Both the position numbers and the translations under genes were made by a program. From Chelonoidis abingdonii (lineage: Eukaryota; Chordata; Testudines; Testudinidae): a stretch of 64,000 bases of DNA. The stretch lies in the NCBI RefSeq assembly GCF_003597395.2, contig NC_133770.1, forward strand, positions 296,989,398 to 297,053,397, given 5' to 3'. Shown here piece by piece: positions 44,100-54,497 of this stretch. Every line of letters starts with the position of its first letter. Position 1 is the stretch's first letter. The notes beneath the pieces were generated by a model that did no database searches, was not told the DNA's origin, and worked only from the letters and a program-made list of their open reading frames with translations.

Positions 44100-46210
44100 T
44101 GGTAGGAATTAAGAGGAAGGAAAGGCTACTAAAATACTTTCAATGTATTGACAGCCTTTGGTTGGGCTATCCACAGGGAGTGGGTGGGCGGGTGCACGAA
44201 AGCCTTCTCCCATGCCGTTCTTTACACGGTCTGGGTGAGGAGATATGCAACATGGGTGAGTGGAGAGAGCTGGTTACACAGGGGCTGCAGCGGCACTCTG
44301 TGACCCTGTGCTTCTCTGAAGCTTCCACAGATGTCGGAGATATCAGTTTGACATGCAACGCCCCGCTTGCATCTCGCCACTGGTTATCTTCTGGGCTACA
44401 CCTCTGATCTTCCTGGCTCCACCTCTTCATCTCGACATCCCTCCTGTCTATGTTCACTGGCTCTTCCTGTAATTTGATGACCACGTCCTTCCACTCATTC
44501 AGATGAGCTCTTTCCATTGCGGTCACTTGTCCATGATTTCGAAGAATTTTGTCTTCATGTCTTCTCTTTTTTCCTGTCGCTTATCTGAGATAGCCTTCGG
44601 GATGGAGTAGGAGACTTGAAAAATGTGAGCTGGGCATGGGGAGGGAAAAAGGAGGAAAGTATTAAAAAGATATTATTTTACAGAACAATCGGTTTATACT
44701 TTTCACATGAACAACACTTTCACCTTACATGCACATGTGATTTCACTACAAGGTCGCATTTTGCATCTTAATATTGAGTGCTGGGCTCTGGTGTTACAAC
44801 CTCACAGATGCAGGCCAGCATCAGACAGCTTGCATGTGGCCATGGTAAGCCATTGTCTTTCGGCTTCTCAGCCTTCATTATGCAGTGGCCTCCTTTCCAC
44901 AAAAACACAGCAAATCCTGTTCAGTGGATGTTCTTTCCTGTTAACATGCAGCAGTAGAAGCCACCCCCCCCTCCAAATTCTTGTGGGATGATCGCTTTAC
45001 CCCTCCCCCCAGCACATAGCTGGTTATCATGGAGATTCACTGCTAATCCACGCCCCGTTTCCACCCCCCTCCCCACCTCGTGGCTTTGGCAGGAAGATCC
45101 CTGATAGCCAACGCGGAAAACGCGTTCAGTGCTATTTCCCTCCCCTCACTTTGGCTATTGCAAGGAAGGATTTTTTTTAAGACACAGGCAAACAGCTTAG
45201 TAGGATGGCCATCTCTGTCCCCTTACTAATTCCTGAATTTCAACTAGGTTGCCATGAACATATCTCTCTCCTGAGGATAAACAGCGAGATAAAGAACGGA
45301 TGTTTCTTGAAGCCAGCATCACCGGGCCATATGCAGCTATTGCTTTGTCATTCAAATGATACCCGATTACTTGCTACATGCATGGCCGTGGTTAAAGTGC
45401 CTACCTGTGGATCGGAACAAGGGTTGCCTTGCCAGAAACCTTCTGCAAAGGCTTTGGAATACCTCCAGGAGCGCTCAGGAGATGTCCCTGAGAGGATTTC
45501 CGCTCCATTCCCCAGACATGTCTTAAAAACTTTTCCAGTAACTTACTGCTGTGAATGCATCCCAACACTCATGGCAAATCAATCATTAAAAAACTCTGTG
45601 CTTTTAACCATGTTTTATATTACAAAGGTACATTCATCAGAGTCGCTTCCATGGCTTCACATGTCTGGGCTATGGCTTGCGGAAGGGTGGGAGGTTATCG
45701 TCTGGGTCACAAAAAGCTCCTGGCTGTTGGGGCTAAACGGAGTGCTGTGTGCTCTCTGCCAAGGTCGTCCTCTCTTCCTCCTCCTCCTCTCCTCATCTTC
45801 CCTCTCCGAGACTCAGCCATGGCTGAGATTACAACCTACCTATGGAATCCACGGACAGGGGTGGAGTAGTGGTGGTGCAGCCCCCTTCAATGCATGCACT
45901 CACATAGAAGCAGCATGTTTTTCGGCCCTGACCTGGACCTTCGTTTGCTTCTTTGGTTTTCTGGTAGGCTTGTCTGCGCTCCTTAACTGTTCACTCTGCA
46001 CCGCACTGAGTCCCTGGTGTGGCCTTTCTCCATCATAGCCTTGGAATTTTTCAAATTTTTTTCATTTCATCTTTGGAACGGAGTTCTGTTACACTGAATC
46101 TCTCCCCATATTAGCGATCAGGATCCATGTACTTCCCGTGCAGTCCATGCTTGAGCTCTTTTTTGTCTCAGGAGTACTGCATTGCTACCTGTGTGATGAT
46201 TCTGCGTGGT
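44100..46210 (-). pseudogene. Myb/trihelix-like Harbinger partner relic
   Basis: On the minus strand around 45900-46010 lies 'TVKERRQAYQKTKEAN', typical of the Myb/SANT-like protein of animal Harbingers. 'SQELFVTQTITS' follows in the linker (about 45715), and the C-terminal tail is the open frame 44167-44526 ('MERAHLNEWKDVVIKLQEEP', Glu/Arg-rich). The gene runs toward the transposase gene. Several stops and frameshifts separate the parts. A long plus-strand frame (45205-46038) is only its antisense shadow. Confidence 0.65.
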
Positions 46211-46568
46211 CGCCTGTGCTGATCAGAGCTCCATGCTGGCCAAACAAGAAATGAAATTCAAAAGTTCGCGGGGCTTTTCCTGTCTACCTGGCCAGTGCAT
46301 CCGAGTTCAGATTGCTGTCCAGAGCAGTCATAGCGGCACACTGTGGGATACCGCCCAGAGGCCAATACCGTCGATTTGCAGCCACACTAACCCTAATCTG
46401 ATATGGTAATATTGATTTTAGCGCTACTCCTCTCGTCGGGGAGGAGTACAGAAACCGATTTAAACAGCCCTTTATATTGATATAAAGGGCCTCGTAGTGT
46501 GGATGGGTGCGGCGTTAAATCAGTTTAATGCTGCTAAAGTCAGTTTAAATGCGTAGTGTAGACCAGGC

Positions 46569-46645
46569 CCCACTCTGCTCGGCACTGGTGAGGCCTCAGA
46601 TAGAGTACGCTGTCCAGCTCTGGGTAGCCCAACTTGAGCAAAGGC
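46569..46645 (+). mobile_element. CR1, right part after Harbinger
   Basis: 'CCCACTCTGCTCGGCACTGG' and 'GAGGCCTCAGATAGAGTACG' continue the CR1 ORF2 codons left off at 42228, giving a clean join when the Harbinger is removed. The copy then fades into unrelated sequence. Confidence 0.85.
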
Positions 46646-46971
46646 AGGAAGAGGGAGGTGCTTCAAAAAAACTTGCACCTCCCAAATAGCCAGGGTATCC
46701 AGCGCCAGCATTCTGTATCTGGCATTAGAGTTTCAGAACTGGTCACCCACATATTCAAATGGATAGAACATGTATATTGACCAGATAAAGCAAACTGGCT
46801 TCAACGCTTCACACTTTGCAAACCTCAAATGGCTCAGAGACCCTCAGATTAAACTATAGCCCTGGTACTTATGAAATATTCATGATTCACCACCTCTTCT
46901 CCTAGTATCCGCGTATCCGAGAAGCTCCTGCCATAATACAATCAGGATGCTATGGTGTTGCATGTCCTACT

Positions 46972-47604
46972 TTATCTCCGAGGTCCACTCCCCACAAACA
47001 AGGTGGCAGGAGAAAGTGGGGACAATCGAGGAGAATGCAGCGATGTGGTTGCTGAGGCAGTTACCTCTGGAACTAAAACACCGCAGACAACTCTGATACA
47101 TAAAGAAACATATCCCGGGGAGTTAATGTCTTTAACCTTTTGACCTTCGGCTGAGGGAGAAAAGAGATCTTTGATATGAGGAGGTGGTGGTGATTCTGCA
47201 AATAGAACTGGTGTCTCAAAGGGCCAGTAAATCCACACCAACTCATGGAACTGGGATTGTTTTTTAACCACACTGACATCATGGACTTTGCTTATTTGCC
47301 ATGCATGCCAGGAGACAACTTCTGCCTTGACTGAACACTCTGGATCCTCTTTGAACTTTGGTTTGATGATTCACAGTGCTATTCTTGCTTGGCAACATGT
47401 GAGCTGGATGTCTGGCTTCATGGTGAGCTTAACACTGATGTCTTCCATTTGATGCACATATCTCTGGAAAACAGATGCATGCCCCTTCGATATGGCACCT
47501 AGCTTTGTTCTGCCATCTTGTGAATTGGCAGATAATTCAGCTGGATCTTTGCTAACCACCATCAGCCCACTTGGCATGAACACCCTCACCACAAACAGTG
47601 GCAA
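46972..47604 (-). pseudogene. Unidentified 211-codon frame with one stop
   Basis: On the minus strand one frame is open from 47604 to 46972 except for a single TGA at 47371-47373. Pieces read 'PAELSANSQDGRTKLGAISK', 'QMEDISVKLTMKPDIQLTCC', 'ECSVKAEVVSWHAWQISKV' and 'WIYWPFETPVLFAESPPPP'. I do not recognise the family. The start is a TTG within open sequence, so the true 5' end may lie elsewhere. It sits next to an LTR-like segment on the other strand. It could be a transposon gene relic, a host pseudogene or chance. Confidence 0.4.
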
Positions 47605-47832
47605 TATAGCCCTTCATCTGTCTACTTCAACCAGCCACTTCACAGTCCCTCATGATGGTCCCTGGGGGAACACCCTCAGCACAGCTTTGCTAGGTGACGT
47701 AGTGTTAGAGCCACTGGTGAGGTAGATCTCTAGGAGACTCAGTCCGAGAAGTATAAAAGCCTAGGCCAGCAGGAAATAAAGGTCATTCAGTCCCTCCCTC
47801 TGGTTTCCCGAGTCTCTTTGTGTTCCACAGAT
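47605..47832 (+). mobile_element. LTR-like segment with TATA and AATAAA
   Basis: 'GAAGTATAAAAGCC' (TATA, about 47750) is followed after about 25 bases by 'GGAAATAAAGG' (polyadenylation signal). A U5-like stretch then ends 'TTTGTGTTCCACA' at 47832. That spacing is typical of short-R LTRs. The 5' end is not located. Confidence 0.5.
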
Positions 47833-48129
47833 TGCACAGGGGGGTAGCTGAGATTGCTAGAATATGCTACAGTTGATGCATTAGCGCCTTCCATCTGACT
47901 GGCCTTCCAATAGCGGAGTTGCTCAGAATCTATGGAAAGGTCCTGGCATAAAAGCTAGGAGACACAAGGTCATTTTCTCTTACTTTTCCCCTCTAATCTT
48001 CCTGCTCCTTCAGAGAACACGAGACATGTTTCTTGCTGCACCACTTTGGCTTTGTGTTTCTTTTTATTTAAGCAGCCCCAGTCTTTCCTGCAGCCCTTTC
48101 CAGTGGATAGACATGCTCGGTTATTTATT

Positions 48130-48250
48130 ACATGTCTCACAGTAGCACCTAGGGATTTAAAGTGAGATCAGGACCCTACTGTGCTAGGCTCTGTACAGAC
48201 ATAGACTAAGATACAGTCCCTGCCCCAGAGAGCTTACAGTCTAACTGGAC
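48130..48250 (-). repeat. Old LINE (L3/CR1-like) 3' end
   Basis: 'CAGTAGCACCTAGGGATTTA', 'CCTACTGTGCTAGGCTCTGT' and 'GCCCCAGAGAGCTTACAGTC' are the best-preserved copy of this ancient tail in the window, on the minus strand. Confidence 0.65.
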
Positions 48251-48260
48251 CAAACAGACA

Positions 48261-48834
48261 AGAGGTGTGGCTAGAGACGGAACCATGCGATCGCTTGCAA
48301 GTGTGATGTTAGGGTCACGGTATTTCTTATCGATTTGTTTGTTTCTATATGAAAAAATGGTGGTGGTGGGAGTGTTGGGATGGGATTAGCTGAATGGAGA
48401 TCCAAAGGGAGGGGGCCCTGAATGGAGGGGATAAGAGGGGAAGATGGAGGGCAGGTGGAATAAGTCTGAAAATATGGAAGGAGGGGTCAGGAAGGAGTTG
48501 AAGCAAACAGCCAATCAGCAGGAGGGAGATGGAGGGAGGGAATTGGAGCATAGAGTCAATCAGCAGAGAGGAGAGAAAGCTGTCAAACCAGTTGGGTGCA
48601 TCAGTCCATTTGCCATGTCCATTCATAGCATGCTGCTGGCGTGCCGCATGCGTACCTCTGTACATCGCTTCCGAACGGCCCATCTTGCAATGTCAGTCAC
48701 ATTCCCTGATGCATGGCGTTATGCTGAAAAGATAGATTTTGTATTTGGGCTCCTCATCTATGCAGCTCTTCCTGTCTGCCCCCAGGCAGGACTCATTATC
48801 CGGGTACTTGCTGATGAATTGGTTTGTTATAGAG
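48261..48834. other. No gene recognised; purine-rich
   Basis: 48400-48570 is AG-rich with 'CCAATCAGCAGGAGGGAGAT' and 'GTCAATCAGCAGAGAGGAGA', a loose two-fold repeat. Overlapping frames on both strands reflect this composition. Confidence 0.4.
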
Positions 48835-49089
48835 TCATAGAAATATAGAGCTGGAAGGAGCCTTGAGAAATAACCTAGTCCAGTCCCTTGAGCAGAGGCA
48901 GGACCAAGAAAACCGAGACCATCCCTGAGAGGCGTTTGTCCAACCTGTTCTTTAAAACCTCCAATGACAGGGATTCCCCAACCTCCCTTGGTAACCAATT
49001 ACAGAATTTAGCTACCCTGGTAGTTAGAAAGTTTTTCCTAAAGTCTAACCTGAATCTCCCTTGCTGCTGATTTAGCCCATTACTTCTTA

Positions 49090-49375
49090 GGCAAAGAGTT
49101 ATGGAGTTTAATGCCAGAAAGGACCAATAGATCACCCAGTCTGACCGCCTGTAGATCACAGGCCACCAACACCAAAATTAGACCAAAGGAAATGAGACCC
49201 ACAGGAGACTAAACTATTATGTGCCACAGGCAGAGAATAGGAGGGACCAAGGTGCACCTGTGCTTGAGATCCTCCCAGTAGCAGAGAAATGGTTAAATGA
49301 TTTATACCCAGATAGTCCCAGCAAGTGACCCACCCCCACACACAGCAGAGGAAGGTGAAAACCACCCAATGTCAC
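49090..49375 (-). mobile_element. CR1 3' end nested in another CR1
   Basis: 'AGAGTTATGGAGTTTAATGC', 'CCAGTCTGACCGCCTGTAG', 'GTGCCACAGGCAGAGAATAG' and 'CAGAGGAAGGTGAAAACCAC' are the 3' UTR of a different CR1 subfamily. The host CR1 stops at 'CATTACTTCTT' (49089) and resumes at 'TTAGTGGACATGGAGAACAA' (49381). Confidence 0.85.
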
Positions 49376-49379
49376 TAGC

Positions 49380-50515
49380 TTTAGTGGACATGGAGAACAA
49401 TTGATCACCGTCCTTTTTATAATAATTTTGTACATATCTGAAGGCTGCTTTCTGGTTCCCCCTTCTGTTCTCAAGACTAAACATAACCAGTTTTCGTAAC
49501 CTTTCCTCACAGATCAGGTTTCTAAGCTTTTGATCATTTTTGTTGTTTTCCCTTGGACTCTTTCTAATTTGTTCACACCTTTCTTAAAGCGTGATGCCTG
49601 AAACTGGATACAGTACTCCAGCTAAGGTCTCACCAGCACCAAGCAGAGTAGGACAATTACCTCTCATGTCTTACAGACAATAATCCCATTAATACACCCA
49701 GGATGAGTATTAGCCTCTTTTCCAACTGCATCGTATTACTGGCTCATATTCAGTTCTTGATCCACTATGATCCTCAAATTCTTTTTGGCAGGATCACTCT
49801 CTATCTGGGTGTTTCCCATTTGCGAGTTGTGTATTTCATTTTTTTCTTTCTAAATCTTTTGCACTTGTCTTAATTGAATTTCACCTTGTTGCTTTCAGAC
49901 CAATTCTCCAATTTGTCAAAGTCAATTTGAATTTTAATCCTGTTCTCCAAAGTGCTTGCCACCCTTCCCAGTTTGGTGTCATCCACAAATTTTATAAGCA
50001 CACTCCATTATCCAAATCATGAATGAAAATATTGCCTAGTGCCAAACCTAGGACAGTGGGGCCCCACTAGATTCATCATCCCAGTTTGACAATGAACCAT
50101 TGATACCTACTGTCTGAGTATGGTTACCTTATGGTAATTTCTTTAAGATCACATTTTCCTAGTTTGTTTATTAGAATATCATGTAGGAGTAGTGTCAAAA
50201 ACTTTACTAAAATCAAGATAAATCATGTCGATTGCTTCCTCGATTCCTTCCACGAGGCCAGTAAACTGGCCAAAAAGGAAATGAGTTTAGCATGAATTGG
50301 TTTAGCATGAATTGTTCTTGACAAATCCGTGTTGGCTATTACTAATAATCCTCATTTCTCCAACACATTGATCATTTAACAATTTGTTCTAGTATCTTTC
50401 CAGGTACTGAAGTCAGACAGAGTGGGCTATAATTCCCTGGTCTTCCTTGTTCCCCTTTTTAAAGATAGGTATGAGTTGCTGTTTTCTCCCTCTGACCCTA
50501 TAGAATCACTCTTTG
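49380..50515 (-). pseudogene. CR1 ORF2 reverse transcriptase relic
   Basis: On the minus strand I read, in order and across frames, 'FKKGNKED' and a 'PLCLTSVPGKILEQIV'-like stretch (RT motif 1, about 50395-50465), 'MIYLDFSKVFDT' (motif A with the first catalytic aspartate, about 50195-50235), a decayed 'GPTVLGLALGNIFIHDLDN' (motif B, about 50000-50065) and 'FVDDTKLG' (motif C, about 49970-49991, the YADD-type pair). Stops and frameshifts are frequent. The endonuclease domain is missing. It made the element's cDNA at the target site when intact; now it is inactive. Confidence 0.85.
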
Positions 50516-51133
50516 CCTGCATGCCTAAAGTTGGGCAATCATCTCATCATTCCTTCCCACCCATCATCCTGCCTCCTCCCCCAGATCTTTAGCTCACGCA
50601 ACCACCTTTTGAAAGGTTTTGTGCTGATGAAAGTGAGAGCATTATTAATAGACTCAATAGCTCTGCAAAGGCACCTCATTTCTGATCTGCAACACTCGTA
50701 CTCCTTGGTGATCATGCCCCCTTCTCAAATGCCTCTCCAATGCATCTGTCTCCTCACCTACAGTACCTGCTAGCTCTGAACTCCCCACAAAGCTCTGGGG
50801 ATGCATCTCACTCTTGACCATCAGCCCCCTTTGCTTGTGCAGCTCTGGGCTTCCATATTTCATCTGCTGTGAACATTATTTCTGAACAGCAGAGCTCCTC
50901 GAGCACGCACTTAGACCTCTTCAACTGTGCCTCAAACATGGGTCTGCAACTTCCCTTGAGGTTCTACTTCCAGACCTCTCTTGGTTTTGTCATTAAGCAA
51001 AAGATCCTCATTGCACTTTGGGACGTGATCACACACATTTTCAATTGCCATTTGAACCCAGGTCACCAGAAGTGAAAGGCTGTTGCATTTCTCATTACCG
51101 TGTTTTAGATTAACAGTCCTTCTTGGCTAAGAA
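50516..51133. other. No gene recognised
   Basis: Single-copy DNA. The 86-aa and 69-aa frames overlap on opposite strands without domains. Confidence 0.35.
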
Positions 51134-51640
51134 ACATAAGAACATAAGAATAGCCATATTGGGTCAGACCAAAGGCCCATCCACCCAGTATCCTGTCTAC
51201 TGACAGTGGTCAATGCCAGGTGTCCCAGAGGGAGTGAACTTAACAGGCAATGATCAAGTGATCTCTCTCCTGCCATCCATCTCCATCCTCTGACAAACAG
51301 AGGCTAGGGACACCATTCCTTACCCAGCCTGGCTAATAGCCATTAATGGACTTAACCACCATGAATTTATCCAGTTCTCTTTTAAACACTGTTATAGTCC
51401 TAACCTTCACAACCTCCTCAGGCAAGGAGTTCCACAGGTTGACTGTGCGCTGTGTGAAGAACTTTCTTTTATTTGTTTTAAACCTGCTGCCTATTAATTT
51501 CATTTGATGTCCCCTAGTTCTTGTATTATGGGAACAAGTAAATAACTTTTCCTTATTCACTTTCTCTACATCACTCATGATTTTATAGACCTCTATCATA
51601 TTCCCCCTTAGTCTCCTCTTTTCCAAGCTGAAAAGTCCTT
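51134..51640 (-). mobile_element. CR1 LINE 3' end with ORF2 C-terminus
   Basis: The plus strand starts 'ATAAGAACATAAGAATAGCC', the reverse of the TTCTTATG tail, and runs through 'GGTCAGACCAAAGGCCCATC' to the ORF2 C-terminus. It is the same subfamily as 8129-9534 and 61060-61819. Confidence 0.93.
51333..51640 (-). pseudogene. CR1 ORF2 C-terminal fragment, open
   Basis: The minus-strand frame is open with '[19 protein letters not shown]', '[18 protein letters not shown]' and '[18 protein letters not shown]', the end of ORF2 in this subfamily. Upstream codons to 51701 are unrelated flanking DNA. It lacks the polymerase and is a truncated fragment. Confidence 0.85.
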
Positions 51641-52230
51641 GCCACCCAGAGCAACGTGAAGGCAGCCAAGGTATAACCCTTGGTGGGAGGGGCGGAAACA
51701 TACTCTTTCCATTAGAAAACTTAGCTCAACCCTCACTGCAGTGCTATACTTTTATGACTGTAATGTTCGGGTCCAAGAACATAAATTGGTATTTTATAAC
51801 TGAGCTGACTAAACCTGCATATGTGTCAGCTTCTCAGCATGATGCCAGTGACATGTGTTAGAACTGCACAGCTCTCAGGTGATCACATAACAACACGTTT
51901 AGCATGTTACCCAATTGTTATACCGTTGTTTTGAATGAACTGCCAGAGGATTAGATCACCCAGATCTAGTTAAATTCAACTCTGATCTAATCTGTCCATC
52001 CACAGCATTGAGCTGAGAAAGGGAGTGTGTGACTTGACAGTGGCCTCCACTCTTGTCGTTCTGGAGCTCAGTCATCGGATTTTATTCATAAATCCCCTCA
52101 CTGGGTAATGACTCTTCTCTGGGCTTGACTTCACTACAAAACCAGGAGCAATTGTGTTAATTAACTGCAAAGCAAAACACACTCTTGCCCTGTGTACACC
52201 CATCACACAGCTGTGTTCCATATGGTCTTC
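51641..52230. other. No gene recognised
   Basis: Single-copy DNA between a CR1 and a Harbinger-like MITE. Confidence 0.35.
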
Positions 52231-52233
52231 TAA

Positions 52234-53587
52234 GGCCTGGTCTACACACCCCGCTGAGGTCAACATGAGCTGCCTTGCGTTGACCTAGCTGTGGAAGTGT
52301 CTCCACAGCTGTGGAAGCTGACATAAGTGCTTCTCTACGCCGACTTAATAACACCCCCTTCCCGAGCAGCGTTGAGTCACAGTCAATGTAATGAGATCAC
52401 TGCAGTGTCATGTAGACACTGTGTTGCTAATGTCTATTGTTATTGGCTTTCAGGAGCTGTCTCACAATGCCAGAGGCGACACATAGGTGAGGGGAGGGGA
52501 CACAGGGAAACGTATACCCTCCCCCACCCCCTTCCCCCCGATTTTTGCCAGGGTCCAAAACAGAACATTCGGCTCTCTGCAGGCTGGAAGGGACAGGGGC
52601 TGCTTCCAGCTGCCGGGGGTGGGCGGGGAGGGATGATCTGGTTCATGTCTTTGCAGAGCCCGTCCCTTCCTGCCTGCACAATGCCAAAAGACAGCTAACA
52701 TCTCCAGGCTGCTGCTGGTCACTGACATAACCCAACCACCTTCTGTCCCCCAGCTGAAGTGCAGGCAGGAAGGGGTTAAGCCCTAAGGAGGCATTGGGCA
52801 CCTGGGTGCCAAGGAACCTGACTGCAGAGGCTTCAGTCTGGCCAGAGGTGGCTCAGGAGGGGAGGTCGCCTAAGGGATCGAGCAGCCCCGCGCTTCCTGG
52901 GGGCCAGGACCCAGGGTGGTTGGGGAGGGGCAAAGAGGCCACTGAGTCCCTGCTGCGGAGCTTGCAGGTTCAGGGTGGAAATTGCCTGGACTGTGCTTCA
53001 ACCCCCACTCCAGAGTTTAGCTTAGGGGCGGAGTGGCTCCCCTGTGTCAGGACTATGTGGGCCTTTGACACTTGCAGGGCTCGGCTCCTCTTGGGCAGCA
53101 CCCCCTGTGAGAAGGTCTTGGGCTTTCCCGGGGCGCTGGTGTGGCCAGAGGCAACAGGGCAGGAAGTTGCCTGCTGGTCAGGCTGCTGGCGTGCTAAGCT
53201 CTCCTCCAGAGGCTGGTTCTGTGCACAGTGCGGGAGCAGCAGGGCTGGAAAGGGTGTGAAGGGGCAAAGCAAGGAGAGGACAGCGAGAGGGGGATCTCAG
53301 TGAGGGGGAAGGAAAGCGAGGAGCATGTAAAGGGCCGATTGATCACCTGCAGAGGTGACACATGGGGCAGTCATGTGCCCCCCGACCTTTCAATTGTGCC
53401 CCCTAGCGATGCGTCACCTCTGCGCAGTGCCCTGCACTGACAGCACAATCGACACAAACATTCCTTTGAGTACACGCATTGCCAGCACCAGGAGCCAAGT
53501 ATGCACGCACACGAGCAATTTAATAACTGTGGGGGCCGTCTGCTGCCGTAAATTAGGTCGACATAATTTTGTAGAGTAGACGTGACC
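52234..53587. mobile_element. Harbinger-like non-autonomous element
   Basis: The left end GGCCTGGTCTACAC and right end (reversed) GGTCACGTCTACTC are imperfect inverted repeats related to the Harbinger right end at 46553-46568. TAA flanks both sides (52231-52233 and 53588-53590), the expected PIF/Harbinger target duplication. Next to the right end is 'AAATTAGGTCGACATAATTT', common in this MITE group. At 1354 bp the interior is long, GC-rich and lacks transposase motifs. The 169-aa frame at 52794-53303 has no domain. Confidence 0.75.
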
Positions 53588-53599
53588 TAAGTTTACCTC

Positions 53600-54497
53600 A
53601 TTTACTGGTGAATTTGATGCACTCTTGGGTTGCCCAGAAACATTAGCTGCTGTGTTATCTCTTTGTTTAAGCTCTGGCAAAGCTCTCTCTTGCCGAGGCA
53701 GTGTGCCAGCTCCTTGCCACTCCAGTCTGTTCACATCTGCAGCAAACTCTTCAAGTTGCTGCCTTCCTGGTAACCCTCCGTGAACCCCAGTTCCTAAGCT
53801 CTCCAGAGACGTCTCTCTGCAATATCCAGGCCAGATCACTGGCCACTCACAGAAATGATCATTGCCTCCAAAGAGACAATGCACACCCCAGCCTGTTCGT
53901 TTAACTGAGGACTCGCATTTTAATATGCAACTCCGAGATGGCTGATAGGAAAACTCAGAATAAGTTTATTACTAAAGAACAGGGATTTAAGTGATACTAA
54001 GCAACAGAAAGAAAGGAGTTCTGGCTTCAAACAACACAAAACCTGCCCACTGTCTGGAGTCTAACACTTAACTCCACGCGTGCTACATCTCTGTCTCACG
54101 TATATCAAGCTACCAGCAAGTCTAGCCCCTCAGGAAGGAGCCCCCAGGGTTCACAGGCTCAGAGGGTACAGATCCCTTCACCCCAGAGTGATGGGTAACA
54201 AAGGATTCCCCTGCCAGCCCTTCTATAGTCTAGAAAGCTAAAGAAATGAATGCTTGGAAAAGTAAACCAAAGTTCCTCTCCCCTGCTGCTTGTTCTTTGG
54301 GGTGCAGGCAGCAAACCCCATCTTCCTGCTCAGGTCAACTTGCTCTCTTGATTGGCGTGGTCACTTACTTTACCTTCCATGCAAAGGGTCTGTAATCAAG
54401 CCATGCTGTTTTCTCATCCCCTGTTGGCTGGATCCCTGCTGACAAGTAAATCCACATCCTCTGGCCAGGGCCGGTTTGTTTATCAGCTGTCTCCATG
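53600..54497 (-). mobile_element. Antisense LTR retroelement, near part
   Basis: On the minus strand 53600-53890 matches the leader of the plus-strand copy at 26930-27260 ('TTGTCTCTTTGGAGGCAAT', 'TTTCTGTGAGTGGCCAGTG'). An AATAAA in reverse follows (TTTATT at about 53961), with U3-like sequence to 54492. The 156-codon frame at 53414-53884 (minus) runs from this leader into the neighbouring MITE and is not a gene. LTR 54498-55485 interrupts it. Confidence 0.6.

Larger units (their letters stand above)
42229..46568 (+). mobile_element. PIF/Harbinger DNA transposon, two-gene
   Basis: The terminal inverted repeats are AGGGTACGTCCACACTAC on the left and, reversed, GCCTGGTCTACACTAC on the right. 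Second-level inverted words (AAACCGGTTTTATAAAACAG left, AAACCGATTTAAACAGCCC right) lie just inside. The element carries a transposase relic on plus and a Myb/trihelix-like partner relic on minus, the usual two-protein layout of animal Harbingers. CCC lies on both outer sides and may be the 3-bp target duplication. TAA or TTA is more usual, so the last one or two bases of each end are uncertain. Both genes carry stops, so the copy is not autonomous. Confidence 0.85.
48835..50515 (-). mobile_element. Long CR1 copy with reverse-transcriptase relic
   Basis: Read on the minus strand this covers CR1 ORF2 from the start of the reverse transcriptase to the 3' tail, about 1.4 kb once the internal insertion is removed. 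It ends 'AGAGTCATAGAAATATAGAG' on the plus strand. It is the longest CR1 in the window. A different CR1 3' end interrupts it at 49090-49375. Confidence 0.9.

Noticed and set aside
45205..46038. Longest open frame in the window (277 codons, plus strand)
   Set aside because: It lies antisense to the Myb/trihelix-like Harbinger relic, shares no domain with any protein I know, and overlaps a second plus-strand frame. It is a shadow of the transposon gene.
52794..53303. 169-codon plus-strand frame
   Set aside because: It is GC-rich sequence within a non-autonomous Harbinger-like element with overlapping frames on both strands and no domain.
53414..53884. 156-codon minus-strand frame as a host gene
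   Set aside because: It begins in an LTR-element leader and ends within the neighbouring MITE, crossing a transposon border.
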